A stretch of DNA of 64,000 nt from Trichobilharzia szidati (Eukaryota > Platyhelminthes > Trematoda > Strigeidida > Schistosomatidae), in NCBI GenBank assembly GCA_944472155.2, contig OX235275.1:55879228-55943227 (forward strand), in the 5' to 3' direction. Both the position numbers and the translations under genes were made by a program. How positions within the stretch are numbered: position 1 is the first letter of the stretch; every line of letters starts with the position of its first letter. A model generated the notes under the pieces. It had not been told where the DNA came from. It did no database searches and saw only the letters and a program-made list of their open reading frames with translations. Positions 23,257 through 38,200 of the stretch are shown in pieces.

Positions 23257-26200
23257 TGGCCAAGTTACACTTTGAGCGCCACTAACTACCTATCACCAAT
23301 GATATTCCTAATTGTGGTGGACTGGATTATGCGTCAGACAGTGGGAAACGAGAAGACACGGATATCCTGGACCACCGACGTGAAGAACCTAGAAGACCTG
23401 GATTTCGCGCGTGGATGATTTATGTTTGACGTCACACAGAATCGAAGACTTACAAGCGAAAACCGACAAACTGGTCGAAGAAGCAGCCAGAGAAGACAGG
23501 ACTCCAGGTGAACATAGACAAGACGGAGGTTATGAAAATAACCAACCAACCAACAACAACAACAGCAGCAGCAACATCCAGCTCCAATCACGATCAATGG
23601 GAGGGATTTGAAAGAGGTTACTTCATTCACTTATCTAGGGAGCATTGTTTCAACTACAGGAGGAACGGACGAGGATGTCAAATCGAGAATCGGGAAGGCG
23701 AGAAACACATTCATCAAGCTGAAACCAATCTGGAAATCTTCGTCACTCAGTATCAACAACAAAATTCGGATTTTCAATACAAACGTCAAGTCAGTCAGTT
23801 CTTCTATACGGATCAGAAACTTGGCGGGTCACAAAGAATATTTCCAACAGCCTGTTGCACACCTTTATCAACAACAACTGTCTTCGCTCTATACTACTGA
23901 AGATCAGATGGCTGGAAAGAATCACAAACAAGAAACTATGGGAACAAACAAAACAAGAACCAATCGCCCAACAAATATGCAGGAGAAAGTTGAGATGGAT
24001 TGGACACTCGCTGAGGAGACCACTGGGTGACATCGCGCGTCAGGCCAGTGCTCGAGTGGAACCCGAAAGGGAAGCGGTGAGTGTAACGTCAGTGCAAGGA
24101 TGACATGGAGGAGATCGTGTGAAGAGGAGCTGAAGCAGTATGGACTAACATGGATGCAAGTGAAAAGTACAGTAGAAGACAGAAGCAAGTGGAGACGTAC
24201 AGTTGAAGCCCTATGTTCCACTAGGAACCCAAGGGAACAATAGTAATAATAACTACCTATGGAGTGCGACTGCACCAATGGACTTTGAAACGCTCACTGA
24301 ACAAGTTAGTTAGTGAAACTTGGCAAATAATGTTGTCATCATCAATAAAATATGCTCATCAAAGTGTGATGTTATTAAATGGCTTCGGTTTGGGAAAGAT
24401 TAAGTCACAGTTTAAGCCAAGGACCAGTTAAGGTTAGGTTAACCCAATAAAGGCGATATTAGGGTTGGTTCGAGTTAGATTACAGTTAGTTTAGAGATAT
24501 TTTCACGTTAGGGTTAGGTTATTGTTAGGGTAGGGTTAGAAGACCTAAATAGTTACATGCATAGAATGTGGTTAAATTACTCTGTTTATATAAGTATAGA
24601 ACTTTTGCACTGTGGCGGTAGAGTATAATTCCAAGGCCTCCTTCACATAACTAATGCGTTTGAAGTCATGCGCTGATTGGTGGTAGTTAGTGGTGCTTGT
24701 AGTTTAACTTTGCCTATATACTTCAGGTTTGATTCAAACCATTAAATTCATTTTTTTATTATCACTAATCTATATAAATATATTGGAGTGCTTGGACGAC
24801 AGGAAATCCTCAGAAAAAGGTGCTTACCATGAATCAATTTATTGACCGACTGCTTTGTCAGATTAGAAACTGCCTGCCTCATGTATTTCATTAGGAATGA
24901 ATCCATTCTATCATCATCAGCGTGTTTCAATTCGTTGATCACAGTCTATTCATCAGAGAGAGACAGAAAACGAAATTAACACACACGCACACACATATAT
25001 TGTTAAAATTACACATAAGTAAGTAAGAAAACAGAATTGTCCCTCGATGAATACAATTACAAAGCAGAAGTTGATCAGTAACTATCATACAGACACTCTT
25101 ACACGCTTTCTCCATCAAACCGGTTTTTACATAGTATTAAAATATGGATATTGAATAAAAGCATCATCCGTATCTCAAGGAAAAAAGAATGCTGACACCA
25201 ATAATCAGGAGTGAACTACTACTACTGATAGCTGGAATCAGCAGTGTGAGTAATGAGTCACCAGTCTTACCTCCCCGACCGATAGCTGTTACCTTTACGT
25301 GGTGGTAGAGCTTGCATATCACAATGACCCAACAAGCTACACTGGCTGGAAAATAATCGTCCTGCAGGTCCTACCATGCCAGGAAGATTTTTAGGATAGC
25401 GATTAGACTAAAAGCAGTTACCGGCATAGTGTAAGATTTTGTTTTTTAACACTATGCTATGCTGGGAGTTTGTAGGCAAAGTCGCACTGCTGGTAATTAA
25501 AGATGAAACAGCAGTGGTAAGATGTTTCCGTCATATGACCAGCATGCCAACCACCTATGTAGTTTCTACACTCTGGAGAGAGGCGGTTACAAAAGGTCAA
25601 CCCCAAAAATTGTACATCCCGACTTCCCCCACCTACGGTGGTCCGTAGCCGACGGTAAGCTACTAATACAGAACCAAACCAGAAAGCAAGTTCAGACAGG
25701 CTGTGATTGACCGGCCTCAAGCAGTTATCCGCTGGGCTCTGCGGTCACGCAACCACTAATTCTCTCTTTGTTTTAGGTATCTCAAGAATAAATCAACTTC
25801 CACGGTGTGGGCAGTCGGGAAGTAACAATTGCCCACACATCCCAAAAGTACACGAAGCCCTCCTGATCATCCTTCTCCTTTATTCCTGTCTCCCACATCA
25901 TCTTGCTTCCCTACTATTGTCAGTATTATTCTGCAGGCTAGTCAGTCAGTCAGTCATCTTCATTTGATTCAGTGACCACAAATAACGATGAGAGCCAGAA
26001 AAGCACCCCAGATGGCCTCTTAAGGCCGCGCAGCCAACTCCATATTGGAGCATTTAACGTCAGGACTCTCTGCTAAATCAGATAATAGGCATCACTAGCC
26101 AGAACTCTTGCATATTGAGCCGTAGATGTATGTTGTGTCTCGGAGAAACACATACAAGATCTGAGTGTGCTTAATCACTTAACGCCACTACACCCAACCC

Positions 26201-29200
26201 GGATAACAAGGCGAATCTGAAGAGTTCACTTTAAAGTTGTCAGGAGACTCCTCAGCTAGTTCACGAGGACTCACATGTCTAGGGATAGAAGTAATTTGTT
26301 AGGGCAGTAAGACGACTTCTTAACTGGATCCCAGTAGATACTCATATGTGTGCTGTCCGTCTGAACGGGTCCGTTAGAATAAGGAAGGACAGCACCACCC
26401 ATCGCTGTCCTTTCACAGTCGCCACTTACGCGCTAACCGACTTGTTCTTTATCCCGGTCGCCCACATTTTTTGCTCTCCTTACTACTGTCAGTACTATTC
26501 TGCAGACTAGTCAGTCAGTTAGTCATCTTCATTCAGACTAAATAATGATGAGAGTCAGAAAGACACACCCGAGAGCCGCTTATAGACACAGGTCCTCCAT
26601 CCCTAACTTGGGTGACAAAAGCTGTCACTAGTCTGGAATGAGGCAAAGCACTGGGACTTGGTGGACCAACTCCAGAGGTGTTTAAAGACGGTGAATACAG
26701 ATTACTGGCTGCGTTAACTAAGGTATTAGGCAGTGTCCGAGAATCACAGATAGTCCCGTTGGGCTGGTGTAAGTCATTGATTATCCCGACATACGAGGAA
26801 GACAAGTCTTTCCGTGATAATCACAGGGGGATTAGCTTGACCAGTATGCTATCTTAAGTTCTAGGCTCAATAATCATACGTAGACTAAGCGGTCCTCGGG
26901 AGGAACAAACACGAAAGAACCACGCAGGCTTTAGACCAGGAACAGGGTGTATCGCTAGCCAGAACTCTCTCATCTCGGGCCAAAGATGTATGTTGTTTCT
27001 CGGAGACTTGCATACAAAACCCTAGTGTGGTTATTCACTTACCCCCCCTCCCCGGTTAGCAATGTGATTCTGAAAAATCCACCTTAAGGTTGTCAGGAAA
27101 CTCCTCAACTAGTTCACGAGGACTCGCAGGTGTAGAGATATATGAATGATGAGTTCCTTCGTTTACATGATTCCACTATTTCTCATCTCATGATTTAATT
27201 GGTAATAATGTTTTAAATATTTCTGGTATGAGTGATGAGTCATTCCCACTGCACGTGTCGGGTGTAGATTCTATGAACTAAGATACAGAGATCAAATTCT
27301 CTCTCCACCCACCTAGATTACTTTTTTGGATTTTAATCCTCCCCCATCCTACTGTATGGTTGTGTATTAATACATGCAGTGCAATTGCTGAGCTTTTTTC
27401 TTAGTTACTCATCTCCGTTCTCTATGCTCCAGAATTCGGAAAATTCACTCTCTAGATAAAGTCGACTTAGATTTAGAAAACCTTCGCACAACTCTCTCTG
27501 AAATAATGGTTATCCTAGAAGGTTTATCGACAGAAACATCAAGAAAGAAACCACTCCTAGGCAAGTCATCGTGCCAAAGAAGACACCGTTTATGTGTTTG
27601 GCTTTCAAAGGTGACAGTATTTCTAAAGTAATTAAAGGTCATTTATCTAAATGTATTAAACGCTCTTTTTATGCATCTGACTTACACATTTAGTATTTAC
27701 CAGTTGAAATATGACTTGAAAATGCGTTAATGAAAGGTGAGCAAAGGACGACAAAGTCTTCAATCTGGAGTTAGGTCATTCAGCCCCACGTGATTTATCC
27801 CTCAAAGTTATTTACAGGACCAAATCTAATCACTCCAAAAGCTTACGTTTTCTCCACTTATGCATAGCATAACCTAAGCTCTAGCTATACATGGACAGAA
27901 ACCTAAATTATGTATTCGAAAATGTTTTGTCAAACCCGTTTTGTCGACCTTGGTCATTGTTGTTCTTTTATTTTATTCTACTTTACCAGTTGAATTCATT
28001 CCGCAATTCACTTCACCTTCGCCATCTTTACTGTAATCAATATCATACTGGTAATCTTTTAGACAACACGACCTACAAAATCTTTTTACCAGTCCACTTA
28101 TATAATAATCTTTAAAAGTTTTGTAATTCATCCACTTCAACTGTACCCCACCTCCTTAGTACATCGTTTTAATTATCTTTATTCTTATCATCCTATGTGC
28201 AATATTGACTGAGCAGTCTCTCTAGTGCCACTTAATGCCTTCTTTTTCCGTAATATAATAAATACGACTGTACATCTTGAGAATGAAGTCGCTGAACATA
28301 AAACTGTGTGTTTTCCTTATGAACTAATGGGTATATTTCGCGACTTTAAATATGCATTGGCGAAATGATGTTTTGTAAGATCTAATGTACAATAGGAGTA
28401 AGCAGGATTTATATTTGATTAAGTATCTATAAAAAGAGCATTTAGTTAACATGCTTATCCCTTGGTTTTGTTGGATAGCACACAGCTAAGAACGTCTTGT
28501 TGACGTTAGCAGAGACAGCAGGCAACGAAAGTTGTCCAACAAAGAACAAGCGCTAAAGATCACCAACAACGGGAGAAATTTGAGGCAGCCTCACCTCTCT
28601 ATAAACTATCTCGGTGGAATCGTCTCAACCACAAGCAACACAGATAAGAGTGTGAAATATAAATACGACTGTACAGTCGGTCTGAAAATGAAATCTTTGA
28701 AAAGCAAAATAGTATTTCTTCGTTGAATAAAAAAGCGGTGTTTTTCCTTATGAAAACTGTAGATGACTTATATTCCTTCTTATTTATGTTAACATTATTA
28801 ACTGTACAATTAATTCTAGTTCACTTTCGCCCTTTCTGTTTACCGTCTCTCTTTACCTCTTGATCTCTTCTCTCGCTTTATGTGCTACCTGGAGCATGGA
28901 GTGTGACAAATCGAACTGCCGTACATCTGTGCAAAGTCGTCCTACGTTGAAATCAGTCAATCGGTCATATCTCCTCTATGCATCAAGTGTTTAGGAAATT
29001 CAATATTCGAAAAATGTACCCTCAAACGTACTAGCTGCAATGATAAAACCCGCTGGAGTTATACCTCAATATAGTGAAAACAACACGAAGGGAAAAGAAA
29101 ACAAAACAATCTCACCTGTTGGAAGGTTTCTCTACTATGCACTGAAAGTGAACGCGAGAGATTTTCAATAACCGTATTCACATGTTTGATAACATCTTCA

Positions 29201-32200
29201 TGACACTGGTTGACTAATGCCTCATTCCCAGAGCATTTTTTCAATTCTGTGTAAGAAAATTCATTCAATATTTATATAATATACGTTACGGAATATACAC
29301 ATTTAATCATAGGGAATAAAAAGACAGTTGTAGCGAAGAAAATTTTCTTTTCGACGAAATCATCGACAAAGCTGTACATTCGTGTATTTATATCAAATGG
29401 GTAGAAAATTTCCAGAACAACTTCTGGTTAAAGGTCACATTAATAAAATTACAATTAGAAATTAAAATGCCATGGGCATAGCCGAGGCACTAGACATCCA
29501 AAAGCTCAAACCCAAACTATGTGTTCAAAAGAAATATATTCAACCCTTGTCCCTGCCGTGGCCATCATAAATCAGTAATTCTTCTAATAGTGACTGTCCC
29601 ATTCACTTTCTTAGCCAAACTTCCTGTTTATTCATGTTATTTTAAGTCCGGTGGCATAGCGGTTAGGGCGGTCGCCGACCACGCACATGGTCCGGGGTTC
29701 GATACCCGGCCGACGCATTCCTTTACCTCGATAGGCCAGAAATAATGCTGTTGAAGCGGTGATTGCATAAACAATTATTCGTCACATTAGTTATGATCCC
29801 ACTAGATTTTTTATCCAAACATCCTGTCTATTGTTGTTATTTCTGCATTTCTAACCCCCAATTGCACAGTATGTCAATCTTCTCAGTAATTATGGTGCTA
29901 CTTTGTCTAAGCTTTATTCGTCACCCTGTTTATTATGGCATTTTAATTTGTAATTGTAATTTTATTAATCTGACCCTTGGCCAGAAATTATTCTGGAACT
30001 TCCCCACCTATTTATTATCAATACACGAATTTACAGCCTAGTTGACGGAGACTTCGCCGAAAAGAAAATTTTCTTCGCTTCAATTGTCTTTTTATTCCCT
30101 ATAATATACGTTAATGAAATCTGAAACTATCAATTACGACACAATATATATTTTCAATTGATTGGTTTGTGATTATTTTTATTGATTTGACAATAGGTTT
30201 TTCTTCGTAACCTGGTGGCACAGTGGTTAGGACGCTCGCCGACCATGCACATAGTCCGGGTTTCGATCCACGACCACTGACGTATTTTGTGCGTCGGTGG
30301 CACAGTGGTTAGGACTCTCGCCAACCATGCACATGGTCCGAGGTTCGATTCCCTGCCGGCGCACAACCGATATCTATGGTCAGCCTGAATTTGGGCTACC
30401 GATATCCATGCTGAAAATTCCACACTTGTACTGAAAATACGGTGTGGAATCAAGCTGTTAATCAAAATTTTAAAAAAATTTAAAAAATATCACAGTTAGA
30501 GAAGTAGTAACAAAGTGCAGAACCCTGGACAGTTTGTTCATCCAAGTTCATCCGAGTCTCTTCAGCAACGATCGAACACAAGTCCTCTACAGGTTACCAG
30601 ACGAACAAGTGGCAGCATATATAGTCATTCAGTAGTATGCAGCAAGTGAAGTTCTGCTTCAAAATTGCACCTCCTTGACTACTTGACTACTATAATAAGC
30701 AAGCTAGAAATAGCATTTATAATTGCTGGATAGTGACTAGCAGTGGAATCCAGGATAACGCGCATTTCGTCCTATTTGGGACTCATCAGCATTGGTCTTT
30801 ATATAGTGAAAGCTGTGCTCGGTGTCTCATACAAACTAGGTGGTTGGGATTTATGCACGAAAATGTTTAGGCAGGTAAGTATTTTGAAAAACACAAGGAG
30901 TGAAGCGGTCATTTACCAAGGAGAGCAGGCAATTTTATTAGTGAACACCTTGATTGAATTCATGACAGCCAATATCCTTTGACTGTATGATGAATTTACC
31001 AATTCTCAAGACTATAAACTGACAATAGAAATTGCTATAGAATTTCCTTAAAAGCACGCCAAAAAATATTGTTCAAAATGCTTCCGAAATATCACTCATT
31101 ACCCAAAATGTTAGGAAGTAACCATTTGCTATTGATGAGTCACTGAATAAACAACTAAACTGTTACTTGGAACAACATCAAGGCGTCTGGACAGAAGGTC
31201 TATATTCCACCAACACAAACTGATCATCAGTTCAATTGTAACAAGAAAATCCCACTGACCTTTAGAATCTCTTAGGATAAGACATTCTTTTCACCAAAAA
31301 CTGAATTCTACTGAAATTTGAACAATTCCCAACGTGAAAGACAGACAATTCTGATAATAATAATAATAATAATCAATGTAAGATTATTTCGCCAAATCAG
31401 ATAAGTGAAGCAACATATACACACACACTCTGTTTATAGAAGCGTTCGACTGACCAACACTAGAAGAAACAAGTTAAAGGAATTGATTTTTGAAAAGTAG
31501 GGTAGGATAGAAATAGAGCTCCACTGAATCTTTAGTTATCGACTCTACACCTGACGAGTACAATAGGAATGATGCAATGCCGATGCCAGAGATACGCAAA
31601 ATACTATTACCAATTAAATCAAAGGATAAGAAATAATCGGATTACAAAAAAAAAACATTAAAGTTTGAAAGTTGTATGAGTACACCCTGTTATGAGCGAT
31701 AAATCGCGCTTAAAATGTGATCAGTAAGCAAAATACTGTATCACACTAAATGTGCTTCTACTGAATGTTAAAACTTCGAATAAACAAACTGATACGCAAT
31801 GACACCATAACTGATCATCATGTTAAGTAACAGATCGGTGTTTTCAAATCACATCTTGCTGAAGAGTCATAAACTAAACTGACGAAACAGCTGGCTGTCC
31901 AGTACTCCAGCGCTGATTTACCGATGGTTCTCTAACTGATGTCAGTCAGCTCATGATGAAATCCTCTAACCAATCAAACAAATTCCCCAGAAAAACAATA
32001 CTTGAAAACATCGTGAAATGAAATCTCAGTTAGAGAAATCCATCAAATCTTTGAAGGCCAACACTTGAGAGTTGACCTCCTCCTCGTTGCTAACGTAATA
32101 TAGAGTCCTAGTGAAAAATTGTGATCAATAAAGAGTCAACTGAATCGGTTGTGAGAAGAGATCCTCACCGATGATAATCGCTAGTGGTGGGTTGAGCTTT

Positions 32201-35200
32201 ATATATATTCATGGATAATCCCCATCCAGGCATTAATGAAAACAAAACACGTAGTTCAACGAAGACACTGTTTTCGCCGGTGAATTCATTTTCTTAGCTG
32301 TACAATCGCAAATACATACATGAGTTATTTTGTATATATGTGCACATTAAGTTTGTCAAACAAAAATACAATTGGTTGTAGTTGTTTAAACTAAACAGGT
32401 GGAGATTGGCAATTGGAGTTACGTAATACAAAATCAGTCAAGAAAATTAGGTGTTGGTGAAATTAGGGTAGTAACAAAGGTGATATGTTGTCACAAACAG
32501 TTGTTAAAAGAAGTTAAGTAATAATAACAATAGTTTAATGAGTGAGTTTTACTCAGGATGCACATAGGAACAAAGTAGATAATACGAAATTACGTAAGAG
32601 TTCTAAGTGAATACAAGAATTATAAGCAATTAAAGTCATCCAAATAAAAAAAATTGAATAAAATAAAAAAGTTGTTACCAAGACAGTAGAAATGGTTGAG
32701 TAATCCTCTTCTTGTATTCATTTAGAACTCTTACGTAATTTCGCTTTATCTACTTTGTTCCTATGTGCATCCTGAGTAAAACTCACTCATCAAACTATTC
32801 ATATTATTACATAACTTCTTTTTAACAACTGATTGTGGCAACTCATCACCTTTGATACTACCCTTATTTCATTAGCACCCAATTTTCTTCACTGATTTTG
32901 TATTACGCAACTCCAATTTCCAATCTTCATCTGTTTAGTTTAAATAACTATAACCAATTGTATTTTTGTTTGACAAACTTAATGTACACATACATACAAA
33001 ATAACTCGTATATATATTTGCGATTGTACAGCTAAGAAAATGAATTCACCGGTGAAAACAGAGTCTTCGCTGATCTACGTGTTTTGTTTTCATTAATGCA
33101 TGGATGGGGATTATACGTTAATTAAAAATTAACACATTTACTAAATTATGATAACTAAGATAACTATGAGTCACATCAAATCGTTTGATTTTGTAGAAAT
33201 GTGTCAAAATCGATAGCAGATCGATCATTTATCGTGAATTCACACGAGTCGCCCGAGAGGTAATCATCATCAGAATTAGAGATATAAAATTATTCAGTCA
33301 TGAGTTTTTAAGCTGATTAACTCTTAGTAACAATTAACAGAAAGGATTTGTTTTTCATATCAAAACAATATAAACATGAATACGTTGGAGGATTTCATCA
33401 TGAACTGACGTCAGCCAGAAAATCACTGGAAAACTAGCTGGGAGTACTGCACAGTTATTTCGTCCTAGTTTGGGACTCTTCATCAGTACATACCCACCGC
33501 CAGGGTTCGAACTCAGGACCTTCTGGTTACAAGGCTGGTGAGCTAGCTCGTAGACCACTGAACCACTGGGACCCGATCCACTGACCCATGAATTCTAACT
33601 TCCGCCAATTGACGAGATATCGCGACCATTTCGCAATGTCGGCCAGTCACTAGTAAGCATCAGATTAATTTTCAAGTATTGGTAATTACCAAGTCTTTCG
33701 TTTTCTACCGTTTCACTATGATAAACTGTTTGAATTTCAGCCAGCACTACTAAAATTACAAGGCCTCTCCTCCATAACTCAAATTATTACACAGAAAGAC
33801 TGACACAGCTACTCATGAAACTTACCTCCTTCAATATACATTAAAGCGGATTTGCTTTCCTTGCTTGCTCTTTCTAGATCAGAAAGACGTAGTGTCAATA
33901 AATGCACAGTCGTTTGCAATTGAAGTAATCTACCTTCAAGGTTGGCAAACTTTTGTGATCGATCGTTATTTAACCGCATCAATAGTAGACGTAATTTCTG
34001 TGACTGAAGAATAACAAAAAAGGACAGGTGAGTTACAACACATAAAACTGATGTCATAAAAGACAAGCAAAAACGAAAAAAAAACCAACAAAAAAAGGAA
34101 AGGAAAAATCAATTTATCATTTTATAGAAGCTTAACCAGCTTCAAAAAAAAAATCCCCATAGAGTCATATGAAAAAAAGAGAAGACGATGTTCAGCGATG
34201 AGACTCTTTTCGACGGCGAATTCATTCATATAGCTGTACAGTCGCATTTATATACAATTATTAGTGTGTGTGTAGATGAGATTAGATAATTAATCAGGTT
34301 GAATAGTGAGTGAAATATTCTCATATCCCATGAATTAAAAGTCAATCTGAACGAAGAATATTCTTTTCAATAATTTCTCCTCTTCAGCTTCTTACAATTA
34401 TAAAATATAATATTTGTTGTCGTTACAGTAAAGGCCAGTTATGTGGCGGATATACTTTTTACGTAGAATAACAGATTAGTAGTTATTGGGTGTCAAAATA
34501 AATAGTCTGTCTGTTTTCGACATAGAACTTTGCACATATATGCGGCAGTTCACGTCGCCACACTCTCTCAATTTAACACACAAAGCAACAGAAGAAAGTA
34601 GGAGAAACGCATAATAGAGACAGTAAACAGAGGAGTGAGACAAAAGAATAGAATTAACGAAGAACAAAACAGTTTCATTGGAAATCATAAGTCACAAGGA
34701 GTGGATGCATCTGCGCCAGCCATCACGGAGAACGATTTTGAGCCATATCATCAAATGTTTCCAACCATTGGTTTTTACCCTCCCGTGGACCCCAACCAGG
34801 AAGTCTACACCTTCCTACGTGGCCTAAGCGATATATCTATGCAAGATACATAATTATCTTCCTCTTCTACAAACGTAGGTGATATGCTATTCTGAACTTA
34901 ATTCATTCGTTATAAAATTGAGGTGGTAGAACAAGGCTTAACACTTATGATTACAATGTCGTCTATATACCTTCTATACAGTGGCACATTTTCGATTAAA
35001 TCCTCCGATAAACTCTCAATGTACGACATATAGACATGTGCTAAAACAATTCGTCATCACACTAAACTACCTTCCTTGGTAAACTTTGTTTTGATATCAG
35101 CCAGGGTAGATGTACTGTTATCTCTGTTATTTGGTTTAATGATCTTCATTGTTATTTTCACCTTGAACATGTCCTTTTAACTCGACCAAAATTTATGTTT

Positions 35201-38200
35201 TCTCACCTATTAACTCTTTATTAATTTTCCAATGTTTGTCTAACCATTGTCAGCTCATGATGAAATCCTGTATCCAATCCATCAAATACCTACAAATCAA
35301 TACTTGAGTAGTATTTGTGTGAAACAGACGTGGTCTGGGCCGAAATTGATTGCAAAATATTGTAGAATGGGAGACAATGGTGGTGATTAGTCATAATAGA
35401 TTCGTAGAGTGTGGGATAGGAAAACTGACAAGTCAGTTCAAGGTTATAAAAGGTGTCATGTGAGTGAGTGAGTGGCTAGTACAAAGTGGTATGTATTCAA
35501 GAGGAGAAGATGGTAAGACTGCAATGAAAAGAACATTCCCTGCTGCATCCCTGAGAATAGCCTTTACTAGTCGACCATTATTGTTCAATAGCCTGAAGGA
35601 CAAGATCCCGCTGTTGACCAACTCTATGTGTGTTTATCAATTCATCTGTTCGTGTGGAGCTAGGTGTATCGGTCGTTCGACATGGGTTTTGTCCAAGAGG
35701 GTGCAAGAACACTATCCTGCATGGTTACGAAGAGGTGGAAGTGGAGCAATAAGAAGCGCGATCATTGAATATCTGGTCGATAATGATCATCCTATCTCTA
35801 TAGTCTCAGCCTTCAAAGTCATCTACAAGGCAAAGAGTAATTTAACCAAATCCCTACGTACCCGACTCATCTGTATTACTGAAGCTTTGGCTATAGAAAC
35901 AGAAAAGCCAGATCCTTCTGTACACAGAAAAAGTTCGTTCAACCCCTCCAACTTACATTTCATGGTCTTAATCCCTCCTCTATGCTAAAGTATGGTAATC
36001 CCCAATCATATTTTGGCTCTACCAATTTTTCTTTTTTTTCATTTTGTCTATTCAATTTGTATTCTCTTCCCTATATTACGTCAATTGTTACTACTATTAC
36101 TACTCTCACTTTTAATTGTCCCCGGTATTATTTCACTTGTCATTCTAAATCATTTTTGTTTTGCAGTGTTAAATTCTATGCTATTAAATTTCACGCAATA
36201 TAACGTAACGTTTTTATTTTATTCGATTTGCCTACTAATCCTATAATTGCACATCTCTTTTTCAAGTTCTATCCATCCTATGAATTATTCTATATATGAC
36301 ATTAATTTGCTTTGCCACTTGACATTTAACTACGATTATAATCACAAACATTTTAGTTTTAATTGCATTTCATATTACTATTATTATTTCATGCATTCAC
36401 ACCTGTGACTCAATTCCCTCACCGGATATAACTTTTTAAAAACCATATATATACGATTGTACAGATTGATGATAAATTCGTTGAAAAGAGTCTCTTCGCT
36501 GAATCACCACTTCTTTTTATTTTCTATATACTACAATGGAAATTTTCCATGAACTGAGTTGTCAATTTTCCTACCCCACACTCTACATATCTATTATGAC
36601 AACTAATCACCACCATTGTCTCCAATTTCACAATATTTCGTAATCGATTTCAACCCAGAGCATCTACGTCTCACACAAAAACACGACTATTTATTTTGAC
36701 ACCCCATAACTACTAATCTGTTATTCTACATTAAAATGTAACTGGCCTTTATCGTAACGACAACAAAATATTTTATTTTATAATTGTAAGAAGCTGAAGA
36801 GGAGAAATTATTGAAAAGAATATTCTTCGTTCAGATTGACTTTTAGTTAATCAGGTAATACAAGGATGATCTCGTATAGAAACAAGGTTAATTAGACACC
36901 AACTGAAGTAAGATTGAATTAGTAAGTCAGATGACGCAATATAATTGACTAAAATGTTTCAGCTTAGGTCAGGATATCAACACAGGTAATTACAGATAGA
37001 GACTAAGTAGAGGTGGGGTAGAGAATAATGTCATTTAAATTAGGACTAACAATGAGCAAATGATTTGGATGACGTAACATAAATGACTAAAATTTGAGCG
37101 TTGGTCAAGTCAGTAACAATGGTGGTAATGAAGTGAAGAAATTAAATCGGGTGAGGTAGACAACAAGAAAGTTGAAAATGCAAAATATTACAATTGAAAA
37201 TACCTGTGGGGTATTAAGACAGATTACGTCCGTTGTAAGTGTAGTGATTGAACGAACTTCTTCTGTATGCAGAGTTCAGGACTTAGCAAGTAAAAATTGT
37301 CATTGTTTCTGCATTTTGAAGAAGTTTGACTTGTACACTTTTAGGAAGACTGCTTCGTATTCTGTAGTTGACTTTGAAGTTTGTTTGGGGTGTAGCTTGG
37401 TGTCTGAAATCTATCAGATGTTCTAAGATGGAGCTGCTGGGGCATCGATTTTCTCCTTTGTAAAACGATGCTGGTAAGTGTTCGGTGATACGTTTGGATA
37501 GAGAACGCCGGGTACGACCAACATACCTGGCTCCACACAAGCAGGTGAATTGGTAGATATACACATTGATCAGGCCGGCAGTGGTAGCTTATCGTTCACA
37601 TTCATACGAATCATAGGTTTCGTGGAGAAGGTTAATCGTAGTTCAGCCGCAAATAAGGTTTTCTTAAATGAACGGCACAGTCGACTTTTCAGTGTTTCCG
37701 CAGATGAATCTTTGTTGAATTGCAGGTTCATGTAGAGGAGTTTTTTCGGGACGCTAAGCGTGGGCAGCTTTTGCGGTCTAGGATTCATGGGTTTTGCAAT
37801 AAATCATTTTCGACGGAGATTCTCTTGAGATTGTCCATTTGTTCAATTTTGGTCCTAATTTAAATGGCATTATTCTCTACCTTACCTCTACTTAGTCTCT
37901 ATCTGTAATTACCTGTGTTGATATCCTGACCTAAGCTGAAACATTTTAGTCAATTATATTGCGTCATCTGACTTACTAATTCAATCTTACTTCAGTTGGT
38001 GTCTAATTAACCGTTTCTATATTAGATCATTCTTGTATTACCTGATTAATTATCCAAACGTCACAAATCTCATGTACACACACAACAATAGTTGTATATA
38101 AATGTGATTGTACAGCTATGTGAATGAATTCGCCATCGGAAAGAGTCTCTTCTCTGAACGTCTTCTCTTTTTCCATATGACTCAATAGGGGATTTTTAAG

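Larger units (their letters stand above)
34307..36851 (+). mobile_element. Second PLE inserted into the outer PLE
   Basis: Its arms, 34332-34507 and 36685-36849, are inverted copies (AAAAGTCAATCTGAACGAAG at the left, inverse at the right). The left arm stops at 34507 and resumes at about 35312, so it was itself interrupted. An uninterrupted copy of this arm is at 51720-52060, confirming the break. Confidence 0.75.
34146..38200 (-). mobile_element. Outer PLE with inverted arms, split by further PLE insertions
   Basis: The left arm (34146-34306, resuming at 36853-37063) matches the right arm (37852-38200) in inverse: ATCCCCATAGAGTCATATG at 34152 against its inverse at 38182, and ATTAATCAGGT breaking off at 34306 and resuming at 36853. 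The body (37788-37283, minus) encodes YQFTCLCGARYVGRTRRSLS...KRITEHLP, the GIY-YIG domain, and FNKDSSAETLKSRLCRSFKK upstream of it. Confidence 0.78.

Noticed and set aside
35464..35988. Host GIY-YIG nuclease gene
   Set aside because: It is flanked by PLE termini and lies within a PLE; the protein matches the C terminus of other PLE copies here.
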